Shown here: positions 23,093-35,300 of the stretch, in pieces
How the letters are laid out: every line of letters begins with the position of its first letter
Numbering within the stretch: the stretch's first letter is position 1
Assembly: GCA_037178975.1 (NCBI GenBank)
Contig: JASJZH010000004.1
Span: forward strand, 4,960,001-5,024,000
DNA length: 64,000 bases
DNA from: Oscheius tipulae
Taxonomy: Eukaryota; Nematoda; Chromadorea; Rhabditida; Rhabditidae
Direction: 5' to 3'
Made by a program: the position numbers and the translations under genes
Notes under the pieces: model-generated
What the model was told of the DNA's origin: nothing
The model's database searches: none
What the model saw: only the letters and a program-made list of their open reading frames with translations

Positions 23093-25335
23093 CTAGGGCG
23101 GCTCTTCTTTCGGTTCCTTGTTAGGAGGCAGTGGAGCAGAATCTGCAGTTCGTTTGATTAGGAAACGAAAAAAAGCGACTGACTATTGCTGTTGAGTACT
23201 TTTTTCATCAGCTCGCGATAGTCCTCAGTGATTTGATTTAACTGCTTTTCGAGTCTGTCGCGGTCGAGCATGACAATGGCCAGTTCGTTGGTCTTGTTCC
23301 TCAGAAGCTGCTCCGTGTCCGAGCTGATTTGTGGCTTCGCCTCTCGCGTGGATTCCAGGGCTTCCAAACGGAGCTTGAGCTTGTCCAGTTCTTCCTTCTG
23401 CTTGTGGATTATAGTCGTTTTCTCATCGTCCGAAGTCTTCTTTTTCTCTTTAAGCAGACTGTTGACAAGCTTGAGGTCCTCTTCTTGCTTCTTCAGCTCG
23501 GATTTGATCATTACAAGATCACTCTCAAGAGCAATTTTCTTCTTTTCGAAGCTTTCACCAGTGTTTTGTATCTGCTCCTCCAGATTTTTGATGGTATTTT
23601 CACGTTCAGTAAGGAGATCTTGTAGACGAAGTTTCGATTCGTGCTCTTCGATCATGGTCTTCTTTGCGGAGAGAAGAGAAGTGATTGAGTCATCAAGGTA
23701 TTTGCATATGTCCTCTTCCGATTTAGCTTTTGAGGTGGTAATGTTCTACAAACAAGGTATGTTGAAGCGAGCCTAAGGCGGTTACGCATTATCTCCATGG
23801 AAGTACGTAGCGCTCCGATAAAAATCAAAAACGGCAGGAATTTGACTCCCCTATGAGCTGATCTTTTTGCCCTTTGACCAAGTACTCGAAACTACCCTCA
23901 GAAAAAAGTTTATTGCACCAGTTGTTGGTTGCAGAATTATCATTTTTGACAGCTATCCTTTCCCGCGCGTATTTTTATTTTTAACTCAAACTGGGTAGCG
24001 CCTTAGGCTTACTTTAAAAAGAGAGGAAACATACCTGATCGTGGGCAGGAGAATTCGAGATCTTGATTCGCGGCAACTTCACTCTCGGTTCGAACTCAGT
24101 ATCGGAAGGACCTCGAACCGTACATTCAACATTATTCGATAATAAGATGTTACTTCTTTTGGGGGTGAATGCTTCTGTGGTGAGCCTCGGGACAGAGGAA
24201 GCTCTTCTGAACGTATAAATGTGCAACACAGTCTTGTTCATGTGGCGTTTCTCTTTTTTGTCCATTTTTACACCTAAAATGATAAAATCAGTTAACAAGT
24301 ATTGTTTACCATGATTCGCGAAACTTGAAATTGCCTTGGTGCAAATGATGCGTGACGTTTTCTTCACTTTGGTCGCGACAAAATCAGCGAGTTCGTTTTC
24401 GGTGTCTTTGTCTATGGTAGTGTTGTTTACGAAGAACACCGTGGACTCCTTGATGTAATCGTCGTTGTAGATTTCATATCCAGGACCGTGCAGTTCGAAA
24501 GGGCTCTCAGTTTTGCCGAAGTACCTCATTAGCCTAAAATTTTACCTTTGTCACGTAGTTGAAAACAGATACTTTTCAAATTGGGCAACAGTTTCTACAG
24601 CAGGGATAGGATCAACTACAATTCCGTTGATGCGTTTTACATCGACAATTCCAGCCAGGTATAGGGCAGAGAAATCCGAGTGCGCACCTAGTATGCTGAC
24701 CACGTCCTGATGATAAAGTACTTCGGGAAGAACACTGAGAATGTAGGCTATTTCACCGATATTCTTTGGAGATAAACTAGGGCTGAAACGGGTCGAGTAC
24801 TAGAAAGAAAAGTGCCCACCTGAAGATGGTTTCGCAGACAAGTTTCATGAGCTCTTCATCACAACGACTTCTACGCCAAAGATTGCCATTGGATCTGGTC
24901 GAACTCGGTGTTCCAGCTGGCGACTCAATCGAGGGTCCCATCATCAAGTCACAGGCGCTGTTGAATAACTTGACTGCTTTCACGAACTCGTTGCGCCAGT
25001 TAGGATCAGATAAACTGTTTTCATTTATGACGGGCAGCATGAATGTCATCTTCTCGCCTTTTTCGTCAGCCATATTGTCAAGACGATGTCCAATTAAGAT
25101 GGGCTTGGTCAACAGGTACCTTAAAATAATAGATTATACATATACAAAGTTGGTTAACTTGATAATTTTGATCCATACTGGAGCCCATTTCTTTGCGTCC
25201 TGATCCCAACACATGGACAAAACTTGTTTAGAGAATGGACTCTTCTAAACCAGGAAACTGGCTGGAAAAAATGTGACAAACCAGCGTAATATCCGAAGTT
25301 CTCAAAGGGCAGGGAACAATTTCGACATTATCCAT
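23093..25335 (-). CDS. DOT1-like histone H3K79 methyltransferase paralogue, divergent
   Basis: Eight exons (minus): 25335-25282, 25244-25159, 25119-24820, 24782-24573, 24533-24310, 24273-24035, 23745-23184, 23142-23093; 574 aa. The central part follows the DOT1 fold: ELMKLVCETIFSPSLSPKN, IGEIAYILSVLPEV, DVVSILGAHSDFSALYLAGI at the SAM motif I position, then FELHGPGYEIYNDDYIKE and the well-kept STVFFVNNTTIDKDTENEL, KKTSRIICTKAISS (equivalent of the VIFVNN...GGRIVSSK segment of DOT1L) and VLHIYTFRR. The glycine-rich SAM loop (DLGSGVGQ in DOT1L) is changed to ILGAHSDF here, so SAM binding may be weak or lost. The C-terminal about 190 residues form a long coiled coil (LLTERENTIKNLEEQIQN, KQKEELDKLKLRLEALE) like DOT1 tails. 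Nematodes carry several DOT1 paralogues. Intron 6 (289 nt) holds an inverted-repeat element. Confidence 0.8.
23770..24009. mobile_element. Possible MITE in DOT1-like intron 6
   Basis: The intron is about 289 nt while its neighbours are 37-50 nt. Most of the extra length lies between inverted termini AGCCTAAGGCG (23770-23780) and CGCCTTAGGCT (23999-24009), an exact 11-bp match, with a weaker match just inside. No coding capacity. A target duplication is not obvious. A short non-autonomous DNA element is the simplest reading. Confidence 0.45.
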
Positions 25336-25606
25336 GGCATAAATCTAAAAAAACATAAGTCAGCCGAAAAGTGAAAAATTTAGAAGGAAGGAGTAGAATC
25401 ACCATTTTTCAAATGTTTGAATCCGAGCGCAAACTGTTAGGATTACGATACTAGCTAACTCGTACCAAATTTGGAATTCGACTGCTCTCACCTCCTGATC
25501 CGTCCCTTTCCAAGCAGTTCGTCCTGTCAAAAAAGAACGAAGAATATTTCCAGCGAGCTTTATTCCTCCCAACACATTAGTGAACAAGTGGCGTGGTTTG
25601 AGATCT

Positions 25607-26918
25607 CTAGATTGCGTTGGAGCTTTTTTTCATCTCGTTGGCTTCGTTCCGCTTCCTCGTCAAGTAGGCGATCGGAGACTCCAAAGCTGGCATTTCGACA
25701 ACCTTCTTGCGCTGTTCATTCGCCTCGACCAGAACAGTTTGACGCCTTCCCTTCTCCTGCACAGCTTTCGGGGTATCATAGATAATCTAAATGGTTGGGA
25801 AGTATAGGATATTTGAAGACTAAAAGTACCGATCGAGAAGTGGTGATCGTCTGTCCGTAAACAACAGGCTCGCCTTCCTTGTCCACAAAAACGGCATTGA
25901 TCGTTCTCTTGGCTACCTTTCCTCGGAGAGACGATCGATCTTCCAAAATGATCATCTGTCTCTTGTTTCCTTTTACCTTCTTCCTTCGTGACGGTTCATT
26001 GGTGATCTGGGACTCGAGGATAGCATGGGCCTTGTCTTTCAATTTCAGTTGGTCAATGCTACCCTCGTAGTAGAATACCATGAGCTAAAATAACTTCCGG
26101 TGATTGAAAAGAGCGTTAATCTTACAATAGAGAGAATGAACATGAGAGTGTGAAGGAGGATACTGGCGAGTCCGAGGTAGCCAACTTCGAAGTCGGCCTT
26201 GAGAGGCCACTGCCAAAAGCACGTGTCTTCCTCGTCCCAGCAGTCGAGTTTGAAAGTATGACGGCGAATTTGCTCCAAAATAATGAATACAGAGTAGATG
26301 ACGGTACTGATGTGGCCACTGATCAGAATAATACGGAAGCAGGTGTTCGGATTGCAGACGATGATCGAGACCACGATTGTAAGCACAACCTGAATCGGAT
26401 AGTTGGAAGAGAGAGGGGTGAACAAATCTCTATAACACTTTGAAGCAAATAGTAGAACCAGTAGCTGTGCTGGTTTTCTAGAGCATAGAGACAGACGACG
26501 ACGGCGAAGATACTGATGGAGAGACAGAGCTGCAGAACGAGGTTCATAATCTGGAGACATACGAGAGTTCCCTGACGTCTCTTGGCCCGTTCCTTTACCA
26601 CCTTTATCACTTGCTTGTTCTCCTCCGTGGTGCTTTTCCAAGGGACACGACAACGGCGTTTGACACTGTATAACACTTAGACGGTTGAGAGGAGACACTT
26701 ACCCAGAGGAATTATTGGGCGTATGGGAACGACTCTTTGATGACCTGTGACACTTCGATCCACGAGAACTCGAACGAGGACGACGACTCGATGACCTCTT
26801 TCTATCGGTAGAGCTTTTTCTGCTACCGCGCCTTGAGTCTCTGATCTCCCTCTCTTTCATTGAGCGCGAAGACTGGAAACAGACCATTATCAAGAGGAGA
26901 AAGGAAGTCGCTTACCAT
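25607..26918 (-). CDS. Four-transmembrane protein with Ser/Arg-rich N-terminus
   Basis: Six exons (minus): 26918-26916 (ATG alone), 26872-26703, 26665-26437, 26389-26126, 26084-25830, 25786-25607; 366 aa. The N-terminal about 60 residues are Ser/Arg/Lys-rich (RDSRRGSRKSSTDRKRSSSR). Then four hydrophobic spans: LVCLQIMNLVLQLCLSISIF, FYYLLQSVVLTIVVSIIV, FRIILISGHISTVIYSVFII and LGLASILLHTLMFILSI, with an acidic loop containing DCWDEEDTCFWQW (two Cys) between TM3 and TM4. The about 150-residue tail is basic and predicted cytoplasmic. A tetraspan topology, family not recognised. The first exon contributes only the start codon, which I chose because the longer upstream ATG (MKFVALKEP) runs into a stop after splicing. 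The DOT1-like gene starts 272 bp downstream on the same strand. Confidence 0.7.
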
Positions 26919-27385
26919 GTTCGAAAGAGAAAGCTCGCCCAAGTGGCTCTTTCAAAGCGACAAACTTCATAGTAAGGTAATTATGTAAACTTTTTTTTCA
27001 ACTGCATCGAAGTGAGTAATCATCAAGAAAGCGAGAAACCTATAGTTTGAGACTAAAGAAATACTTGCGTGAATTGGTTCACCGTCTATTTTTCTGCCAA
27101 AGTTCGCAAATGAGGAGCATGTTTGTGCCCACCTTTTGTTTAGTTTATTCTGGCATCCATTGTATCCATTCTGTATACTCACCTGTTCAATTCTTTTACG
27201 CCCCTTCCTATTTGATTTTACCCCACATTTGCACGAGATGATGCATCCCCTGATCTGTCTTCTCCTGGTGAACGGAGTCTCTTCGTCTCTCTTCCAATTC
27301 CTTCCAAGATTCTCGACCCAATCTCCTACTACTGCTGCACCGCATAATGCAACATGCCTCGGACTAACATTCACGGGTAAGTTTA
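26919..27385. other. Intergenic, nothing recognised
   Basis: 467 bp between the tetraspan gene start and the homeobox gene stop. Several minus-strand frames are open because the homeobox 3' region is AT-poor, but no splice-consistent exon follows the TAA at 27388-27386. Confidence 0.4.
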
Positions 27386-28086
27386 TTACGGGAAAATGGA
27401 TGGTGGGATTGGGAGAACTGGAAGCGCTGATCCCATCGGACCTTCTCGGTACATCTGTCTGATTGATGTTGTCAACTGTTTCTTCCACTTGGTCCTGAGT
27501 TACACACTATTAGTTTTTTGAAAAAAAGGACCATACCGTCTGTTTTGAAACCATGTCTTTATTTGATTTTCTGTCAGTCCAAGCGTCTTGGAGAGATGAA
27601 CACGTTTCTTGACAGACAAGTACTTGTCTTCCTGTGCACGGGGTTACTTTTTCAAGAGATCACTCACCTGGAATTCCTGTTCAAGGCGTTCCAATTGCCG
27701 AGCAGAGTAAGCTTGGCGTGGTTTGCGATCAGAGACTGGCTTTCGGGCCTTGCGATAATCATGTTTCCGACCTATTGTCTTTTCTTTCTCTATAAAAATG
27801 AGAACTTGCCTCCCACGCCAAGTAGCATCTGTAGTTCCATCAAAGTGGGCGTCTTCAACTCATTAGCAATAGCAAATAGTGCCAACTGACCTCCAGAAAG
27901 TCCTCCAATACAGGACAACTCCACATTCCCTATTGATAAAGTCATTCAAATGTTTTGTTTGATCTCACCGTGAGAACTCTCTGTCTTTCCATTGTCGTTC
28001 TCCTGCGCTGTGCTTGGCGAAGTGTCTAACAGACGATTGAGAAGATCAGGTGTTTTTTCGAGAAGAGAGGCGATGTTGAAAGCCAT
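27386..28086 (-). CDS. NKL/BarH-like homeobox transcription factor
   Basis: Five exons (minus): 28086-27969, 27929-27810, 27771-27668, 27631-27537, 27494-27386; 181 aa. The homeodomain runs from about residue 90 to 150: [18 protein letters not shown], then [20 protein letters not shown], then [17 protein letters not shown]. Thr at position 47-region TWFQNRRTKWK and KYLSV resemble BarH/NK-like members of the ANTP class; I cannot name the orthologue. The protein opens [14 protein letters not shown], where FNIASLL fits an Eh1/TN-type repressor motif, which supports an NKL assignment. The intron between exons 2 and 3 starts with GC (GGAG/GCAAGT); only this donor keeps the homeodomain frame. Divergently placed from the ShKT gene about 200 bp away. 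Confidence 0.88.
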
Positions 28087-28297
28087 CGAGATAAGTAATA
28101 AGGCGGTCCCGTATCAGTCTTTCCTACCGTGGGAATAATCTCTCCCTTTACCAACATTCCCTTTCTCGGCCACTAATTGCTGGACAAATAACCTCTCTTT
28201 ATCCCATGCAGGTAATGTCGGTATCCGGTAGCTGTTCCCACGTTCCACGGCTTGACTCCGACCGAATGAAATCTCATAGGGGAAAAACGATATTCAG

Positions 28298-28896
28298 ACT
28301 GCTTCGAAGGTACTTGTGCTGCAGGTTACAGTTGCCTCAATAACAGATGCTGTGCAGACGAGGACGTCAGTAGACCTCCGGGTAAGAGTTGTTACATATC
28401 CTTTCCAATATAACCTCAGCTACTGCTGACTGTTACGATGCACTCCCCAGTGCCCAGTGCCGCAGCATCAACTGTCGAGCCGTCGGTATTCAAGAATTCG
28501 CTCAAGCCAACTGCGCCTTAACATGTCGTCTTTGCAATAACGGCGCTACTGTTGCTCCACGTAACTAGACTAGTTTCCGATCAAACGGGTTTTATCAATA
28601 GGCTACAGATGTGTGGACATCCTGGATGACTGTCAAAACCGTACGAATACGGGAATGTGTGCTGTGGCTCCGTTCCAAGATATGATGGCTGTTTACTGTC
28701 CTCGCTCGTGTGACATGTGTCTCTATTCCAATCCAACTACTTCTTGTGGAAACTTGATTGCCAGGTATGAGTTTTTCGAGTACTTCAAGACAGTTTCAGT
28801 TGCGACAAACTCGGTAAGGATTTTTGTGCATCGGACAAGACTTCGGCTTTCCAACTGAGAGCTGGATGTGGTCAGTACTGCAACCAATGTCAGTGA
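28298..28896 (+). CDS. Secreted protein with EB-like module and three ShKT domains (5' end missing)
   Basis: Exons 28298-28381, 28420-28560, 28602-28764, 28800-28896 join in phase. The first visible exon encodes a Cys module CFEGTCAAGYSCLNNRCC, like nematode EB/lustrin-type modules. Three ShKT (six-cysteine, ShK toxin-fold, widespread in nematode secreted proteins) domains follow: CYDALPSAQCRS...ANCALTCRLC, CVDILDDCQNRT...VYCPRSCDMC and CGNLIASCDKLGKDFC...GCGQYCNQC. The protein ends QCNQ-like at TGA 28894-28896, directly after the last Cys. A signal-peptide exon must lie upstream; ATGTCGGTATCCG near 28206 could splice in but encodes no signal peptide, so I leave the start open. Probable role in cuticle or extracellular matrix is inference. 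Confidence 0.8.
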
Positions 28897-28924
28897 TCAC
28901 AAATTAAAGAATACATTCCTGTTT

Positions 28925-30320
28925 TTATTGTCTAATGTATTTCAAGGGAGGCGGGCCATTGAACACTTTCCGCAACTCGTTGAAATGCTCCTCGGTGTTC
29001 ATCGAGAAACCTTTCGGCGTCGTCGCCTTCTTTTTGTCCATTTTGTCCAGACGATACGATACCAGCATCGGTAGCACCATACCGTAAATGAAAGGCTAAA
29101 AAAGTTTTTGAATGACACAGGCAGAACCCACTTGACTGCAGACTTCAGTCCAAATGAATCTCTTCAAGTAGTCTTCTTGGTAGAACTGAAATAAACATAG
29201 AACAAAAGAGAGAAGCAGCTCTTTACCCAGGGATACATGGCTAAGAGAACGACGACTGATATATTGAGAAAAAAATGGAGGATGAAGCAGGGAAACAACA
29301 GAATGATGAGTTGTTTGTTCTCGTAGACCCAAAGAAGGTAGTTGTAAAAAACCTTTCAAAATGAAAGTACCTGGTATTTTGTTCCTAACACCCCCGCCAC
29401 GTCATTAATAGCTCTCCGTTTCAACATATAGTTCCAAAGATACGCGATGACAAAAATGACCCCGGTAGAGAACTCGATAACCATTTCCGCGTAGAGAGAA
29501 ATCTAAACAAACATGTCTATTTCCACTTCTCGTACGAGACAGTATCTCTTTTCAAATGAATTATTTCCGCGCGAGTCTGGGCAACGAAAATTAATCACGA
29601 CAACTCACTTGAAACAAATTGCCATTTCCCGGGAAAATGACATCATAGGTGGCAGTGAGAGTAGAGAAATCCAATCCGGGCAGCATAAAACCATACTTAC
29701 AGCCAGCTGCCAACAAAATCTGAACTGATAGTATCAATCAGGAGGAAGGGGATAACAAACTGAGAGAATTCCTAGAACTATTCCAAGAGTATTGCTATTG
29801 CATTGCTCATATGTTCCCGGCTGAAACAAGCTTTGTTAAATAGTTTTGAAAGAAACCTTGATAGTAGCATAGGCTCTTTCCAAAGCAAACGCTAGCATAC
29901 TGGTTTCTTGCGCCACAATAGCCCAAATGGTCGCCATCTTAGTTCCCATACAGAATCCGATGGTTAAGAGTCGATCACATGGGTTAGACACAGGACGCCA
30001 GAGTCTGAATGCCAACATATCAAATGGTTTTCTTGGGTCGAGTACCTAACAAAATCGAAGCAGAACACACAAATGTTCATGGCTGAAATTGAGAAAACCC
30101 AAAAAATGTGTAGAGAGTATAGAATTCGTGCATTGGGATGAGTTATCCATTTGATGCCCTAAACTGTTACTTTTCTTTTCAAAGCTAACAGAGGAACCTT
30201 TTTGAAGACCAAGTAAAGAGTGGAAGCGGCAGCACACATTGACAGAAAACTTTTAGCAAGAAGGATACTTTTGGCAGCCGGAGATTCAGCAATAACCTTC
30301 ACCTGATCACAAGGATTCAT
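28925..30320 (-). CDS. 7TM serpentine receptor, Sra-superfamily-like
   Basis: Start ATG 30320 (MNPCDQVKVIAESPAAKS); stop at 28925-28927. Readable exons include 30320 to about 30200, then blocks with ILYSLHIFWVFSISAMNICV (TM2), a TM3 block TIWAIVAQETSMLAFALERA, TLGIVLGILSILLAAGC (TM4), ISLYAEMVIEFSTGVIFVIA (TM5), LIILLFPCFILHFFLNISVV (TM6) and PFIYGMVLPMLVSYRL (TM7). The ERAYATI at the end of TM3 resembles the ER motif of nematode Sra/Srab chemoreceptors, so a role in chemosensory neurons is likely by family, not shown. One join is unsure: between TM5 and TM6 the obvious donor at GTACTTTC would make an 18-nt intron, and an earlier GTGTTAGG donor (39 nt) fits better. Its 3' end nearly touches that of the ShKT gene on the other strand. 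Confidence 0.7.
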
Positions 30321-31067
30321 CTGAAAGTAGTTTGAATGAATAAAGGACAAAATATGAGAGGCTGATTGGACACGTGAAGTACTTGGGAGCGGATAGCCAA
30401 CGTGATTGGCGCAGTTTTTAATGTGACTGACTGTTTAGGAGAAAAAACGGCCAAAACACTCTGTTTGGTACGTAATTGAGAGGCATAATGGTTGATATCC
30501 GAGAGCGATCAAGGAAACTTTTACTCGTGGGATGTTATAAACAGGATGGTCTGATAGGAAACAGACGCAATTAAATTGAGTGTTTATGACCAACAACGTG
30601 ATAATCGAGTCAGTTAGCTATGGCTAATATACCTCCTTACAATGGGGCAATACTATAGCCAAAGAGTCATTTGACACTACTGAGTACATAGAAGTTCGCA
30701 AGGGACGAGTTTCTCACAATTGGTTTCAGGATGTGACTTTCAATAACCTTCTACTTCTGGATCATGGAGAAGTCGGACTGAATCAATGAAACATCCATGC
30801 GGAGTAGATTCCCTTTTCCTGAGGATGATAACTGCCTGGCTGAGACCGAAACTCGTTTGACTCTTAGTCACGACGAGAACATTCATTTTGTTGTCAGTTT
30901 CTGTTTCATGGAAGGAAATTGCTCTTCACTGCTGGAAAGCTGTCCTGCAAAACGACAAGTACTGACGCTTCCTGAGAAACTCCCATCGTGTGCGTCAATC
31001 CGCTCGATTGCCTCCTCGTCCCGACTCATTTAGTCAGATCACAGTCTGCTCGAGTACGCTCTTACAA
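30321..31067 (+). other. Gap with two weak coding-like stretches
   Basis: 30632-30787 is open on the plus strand and reads protein-like (FDTTEYIEVRKGRVSHNWF, NNLLLLDHGEVGLNQ then stop). 30797-31033 is an ATG-started frame (MRSRFPFPEDDNCLAETETR). They are in different frames and no clean intron joins them. They may be a remnant or an unrecognised short gene. No family match. Confidence 0.2.
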
Positions 31068-32177
31068 ATGTCTGCGGAATCCACTATTCTAGCACAGCTC
31101 GTCGGTATTCCAATACACGAAAATGTGAGTTCTCTATAGATATCTATAGTATCTGACGTCGAGATGGAAGGAAGTCTTTTCAGATCCCCGCGTTCTCTTG
31201 CGAAATTCTGGCTTTGATTTTCGGACTCCCCATCAACTTTTACCTCATCATTAACTTGTACAGACGAGGCGAGACCCGAGCACTTCCCTCCTACGCCTAC
31301 TTCATCTTTTTCCGATCAGTCGTTGACGTTTTCAACGTTTTTGTCCACCCTGCTTCGGATCTGGTACTTCAGACCCACAAGCTTTCTGACTTGTAAAGTT
31401 GCAGGCATATTTGATGTTGAACCAGTACACTAACATACCTGCAACTCTTCTAATTATAGCGTATATTTTTGGAGATACATTGGTGCTTCTGCTGGACTTG
31501 CTAATGGTCATCCAGTGGAAAAGAAAGACCAAATCGTAGAAAGCCTCAAAACAGCTCAAATAATTTCATTCAGATCATCGGAACTAGACAAATTTCTCAT
31601 GTTCGCACTTCCGTGTCTGGCCCTGTTTCTCTTCACAGCCGATGTGTTCTCGTTCTTTCCCTTCTTCCTTCCAACTGCGCAACAGAAAGAGGTGAAAATC
31701 ACCCCTTCACGCATCCGCGTCTCAGACTTTCTCGCGACTTGCCGACCCTATCGCCAACATCTTTCGACTGACCATCTTCACATTCATATTCGTGTCGTAC
31801 TTCTTCTCGATCCGATGTCCTAAGCTGACCTTCTGCACTCCCTATGCGAAACAGTCTCATCGACGAATAGTCAAGTTCTATCAAGCTCTTTGTCTCGTCT
31901 ACCTCTGCACTCTCTTATGTTTTTTCTGCCGTCAGACTGCCTTTTTCTTGAAAACTGGAACAGTCGGAATGAGCATCTGCTCCTCAACATTATGGGCAGT
32001 CAGCTATCAGGTAATTGAAGCAGAAAACTCAATTGACTTTTTCAGACTTTCTGGTGTTTAATTTGTCTAGCTCCAATTTTGCGTGGGATCATAACATCGT
32101 GGGCATTCCGAGACCTTCTCTCGAGAGATAGAACAGCCATTGAACCTACTACAACTCTCTTCACTTTAACTAAATAA
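31068..32177 (+). CDS. Seven-transmembrane receptor-like protein, unassigned
   Basis: Start ATG 31068 (MSAESTILAQLVGIPIHEN), stop TAA 32175-32177. Exons join across 36-57-nt introns near 31125-31183, 31364-31405, 31536-31573, 31690-31722 and 32011-32044; about 305 aa. Seven hydrophobic spans are visible: CEILALIFGLPINFYLII, YFIFFRSVVDVFNVFV, TLLIIAYIFGDTLVLLLDLL, FALPCLALFLFTADVFSFF, LTIFTFIFVSYFFSI, FYQALCLVYLCTLLCFF and SYQTFWCLICLAPILRGII. No DRY or NPxxY motif. The general plan (short N-terminus, seven helices, short Thr-rich tail) is that of nematode serpentine receptors; the gene at 4.8-6.2 kb has a comparable layout but no obvious sequence likeness. Confidence 0.72.
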
Positions 32178-32307
32178 ATGTTCCGGAAGAGTCTTTGAAG
32201 AACTCTGTTCTCCACTCTGTACTACGTAGATACAAACAGAAATTAATTTATTGCTCTAGTTGATTTGGTGGAAGTATCACATAAAGAGGCACCTGGATCG
32301 AAAAAGG

Positions 32308-35300
32308 CTACTGATTTCCCGCACCGTCACCGCTTTGGTTGAAAAGATTTTTGAGCTGGTTGATGGCTTTTTCCTTGTCCTCATTGTCTCTCCGCTTGAC
32401 CGTCTGTTGATGCTCGTCGTCTTCGATGGAGAGCAGAGAGGATCGAATGCTCAGAGTCTCACCTTGGCTGTGGATGGAGTCTTTGTGCATTCCGGCAAGC
32501 AGCTCTCCTCTGAAATCAATTCGTTAAAAAGATATTCGAAGGATAGCAACGAAATTACGGAGGAGAACAAGTTAAAAAGTAGTTGGAAAACGGGCTAGCA
32601 GATGCAAACGGCAAACAGACATACAAACTTCAGGCCTACCGTGACCGATTTCTGTATAAGGAACTCGTCCTATACGATGTGCCCGACTTCGGCTTATAAA
32701 AACTAAAAATGCCGTCTTTTGCTGAAGCGACAAAGGAAAATGGTGCGTACCTCCCGTTGGAACTGGAATGACGACTGAGATTGACTGTGGTCGGTTCGAG
32801 AAGATTTTCAGTGCTGCCACGACGACTACTTCCCAAACGGGACTCTGTACTGTCTGCCTCAGAAGCCAGATCGTCTTGTGGGTCTCTCCAATGAACCGAA
32901 CAAACAGATGAAGAGCCAATGTCCAAGTCTCCCTCGGTCTCGACTAATGTAAGTAATGTTATTCGTCTTAAAGAGAACTTACTGAGATCCATTCCCGAAA
33001 GACTTTCCATGAGCCATTTGTGGTCAGAGTTCAGCTCGTTGCTCATCACCATCGATCTGAAAAGGCATATTGTTTATTGTCGAAATAAGACATTTTAATA
33101 TACACACGTCCTGTTTAGAATAAGCAAAATGTTTGGCGAAAAAAAAGTTTAGAAGTTAAGAGTTATCAGGAAAGTCAACACTCCTACCTATGAATAATAG
33201 TGGGTCTCCTGTAACTACACACTTTTATTGTCTAACAAATAAAAGAACAATCTCGACCTACCTCCTTCGCTGTTCGACTATCCCCGGGGGTGCCTGTACA
33301 ATGGTCGCACTCCGTTGTTTCTCGTCAAATTGATCCTCATCTTCATCTTCCTCTTGGAGAGTCGCTTCTTTCCTCTTTTCCACTTTCAGACCAGGAACAT
33401 TCGTGCCGAAGGCCTTCAGTGTTTCGATCAACAGCTTGATCATTGTCCAGTCACCAAGGTTAATCTGAAGTGTTGGTTAGTGTTTAGGAATAGGAAGAAA
33501 GTCTTACAGTCATTGCATCTTTAACCTCGCTGAGAGGAGCTGAGGCTAAGACAAGTCCATTGAGATTCAATGATTGGAACTTTTTAACGATGATGTCCAG
33601 ACTGACAGGCGGAGTTTTGAGTCGTCGAATAAGAGCCACGATCTCGTCGACTGTCATTTCCACCAAAGGAGTACAGACGGAGTTCCAAATCTTCTCATCC
33701 GGGAACAGGAATTTGGCGTTTGGGGGTAAGACGACCATACCAAATCCGAGATCCTCCACCGGATCTTTGAGACCAATGCGCTTCTCGTGAATCAGTTTGC
33801 GAAGATACGGATCGAGATTGCTTGTGCATGGAAGGAACTTTTTGACGTGTCCGACTGTCAACTGTTCAGAGGACGGAATGGCCGGAGAAGTGAGGAACGC
33901 CTAGGCTTTGTTGTAATCTGAGTCTTTGAAAAAGGTACCTCAAAGTTGGTTGCATTCCTGTCGTACTCGAGCAGAGTATCAATCTTCGGAATCTTGTCTC
34001 GCAGCTGTAAATAGACCTCTGCCAAAGTAATGTTGTTGTTCGAGATGTCCAATGCCCTGTCGATAATCCAACAGACTCGAGTCGGCCACTGTTCCAGCAG
34101 AGACACCCAATGACCCAGAGATAGCCAAGAGAACTCGATCTCGAAGGCTCTCATCAATCTACCTGAAAACGATCTTTCCAGAAGTAGAGGTTAAAACGGA
34201 CCCGACAGAGTAAGAGAGTTAACAATTCTTCTAATGGCTCTCGGATTCATGTTTGAGAAGTAGTCATCGGTCAAAGTCTCTCCGATGTTCTTAGAGTTGG
34301 CTGCGATGATCGTCGGTTTCCTGCTTCGACCTCCATCGGCGTCTCGAAGAGACAAATGCGAGCCGTAGAAGGTCTCTTGTCTTCGGAAACGTTCTTTCCA
34401 TTCGGCCATGGACTCTCTCTTTTCCTGCAAATTTCTAAAATATGGTTTGTGAAGAGACTCTTACCTTCAGGGTGTTATGCAACTGTCTGATGGCCGAATT
34501 ATGAAGGAAGAAAGGCATGTTGATGATGTTTTTGAGGAAGTCGTAGCCGGTCAGTTCTGTTCCGGCCAGAGCAGAGTGCATATTGTGATTGATGGCCGAT
34601 ACTATGATGTGAGGGTCGACGGCAATGATCGAGATGATTGGACGGTTCTCTCTTGCAGAAAAGAGCAGCTCAATCGCATCCAAAGTTTGCACCATTTTGT
34701 CCTGAAACCAAGTTCTTGGAGCTAATGAGCCAAATGTCTAACCTGTTCACAATTGTCCAATCCATCGACAATAACCACGAGACGAGTCTGACTCGAGGTG
34801 AAGGCGTCCAAGGACTTGACCATTTCTGTCAACAGATCCACTTCGTTTTGAAGATTCTGCATCAAGCCCTCTAGTTTTAGATTGGTCACGTTTCGAGCAG
34901 AACTGTTGACTCTGGCCCGTGGGACATTGTTCCAACCGAATCGGACCAAAATGAACAGTGGATAGACGACCATTGCTACGAAAATAGCCATGAAGGTCAG
35001 TCCCAAAGTCAGCCATCTGAAGAAGCGACTCATTAACAATTAAGAGAGCCTACAAAGTCGAAGAGCTGTTTCTGTCACTGAAGAACCAGAAAGTGAAGAA
35101 GAGTTCTCCAGCCATGAGAACAATAGCGGCCAGAAGAAACAGTACGATCGAAGGGATTCCGATAATCCTCCTCAAGGTACCATTTTGACCTGCTGAAAGA
35201 AAGATTTCTCTTTAATTCTTAAAAAAGGTTACGCTTTGTAATCCTCAGAGAACTGAAGAGTCTCACAGGTAGAATGCCATAGTGTTCTTCGGCAGCTTCG

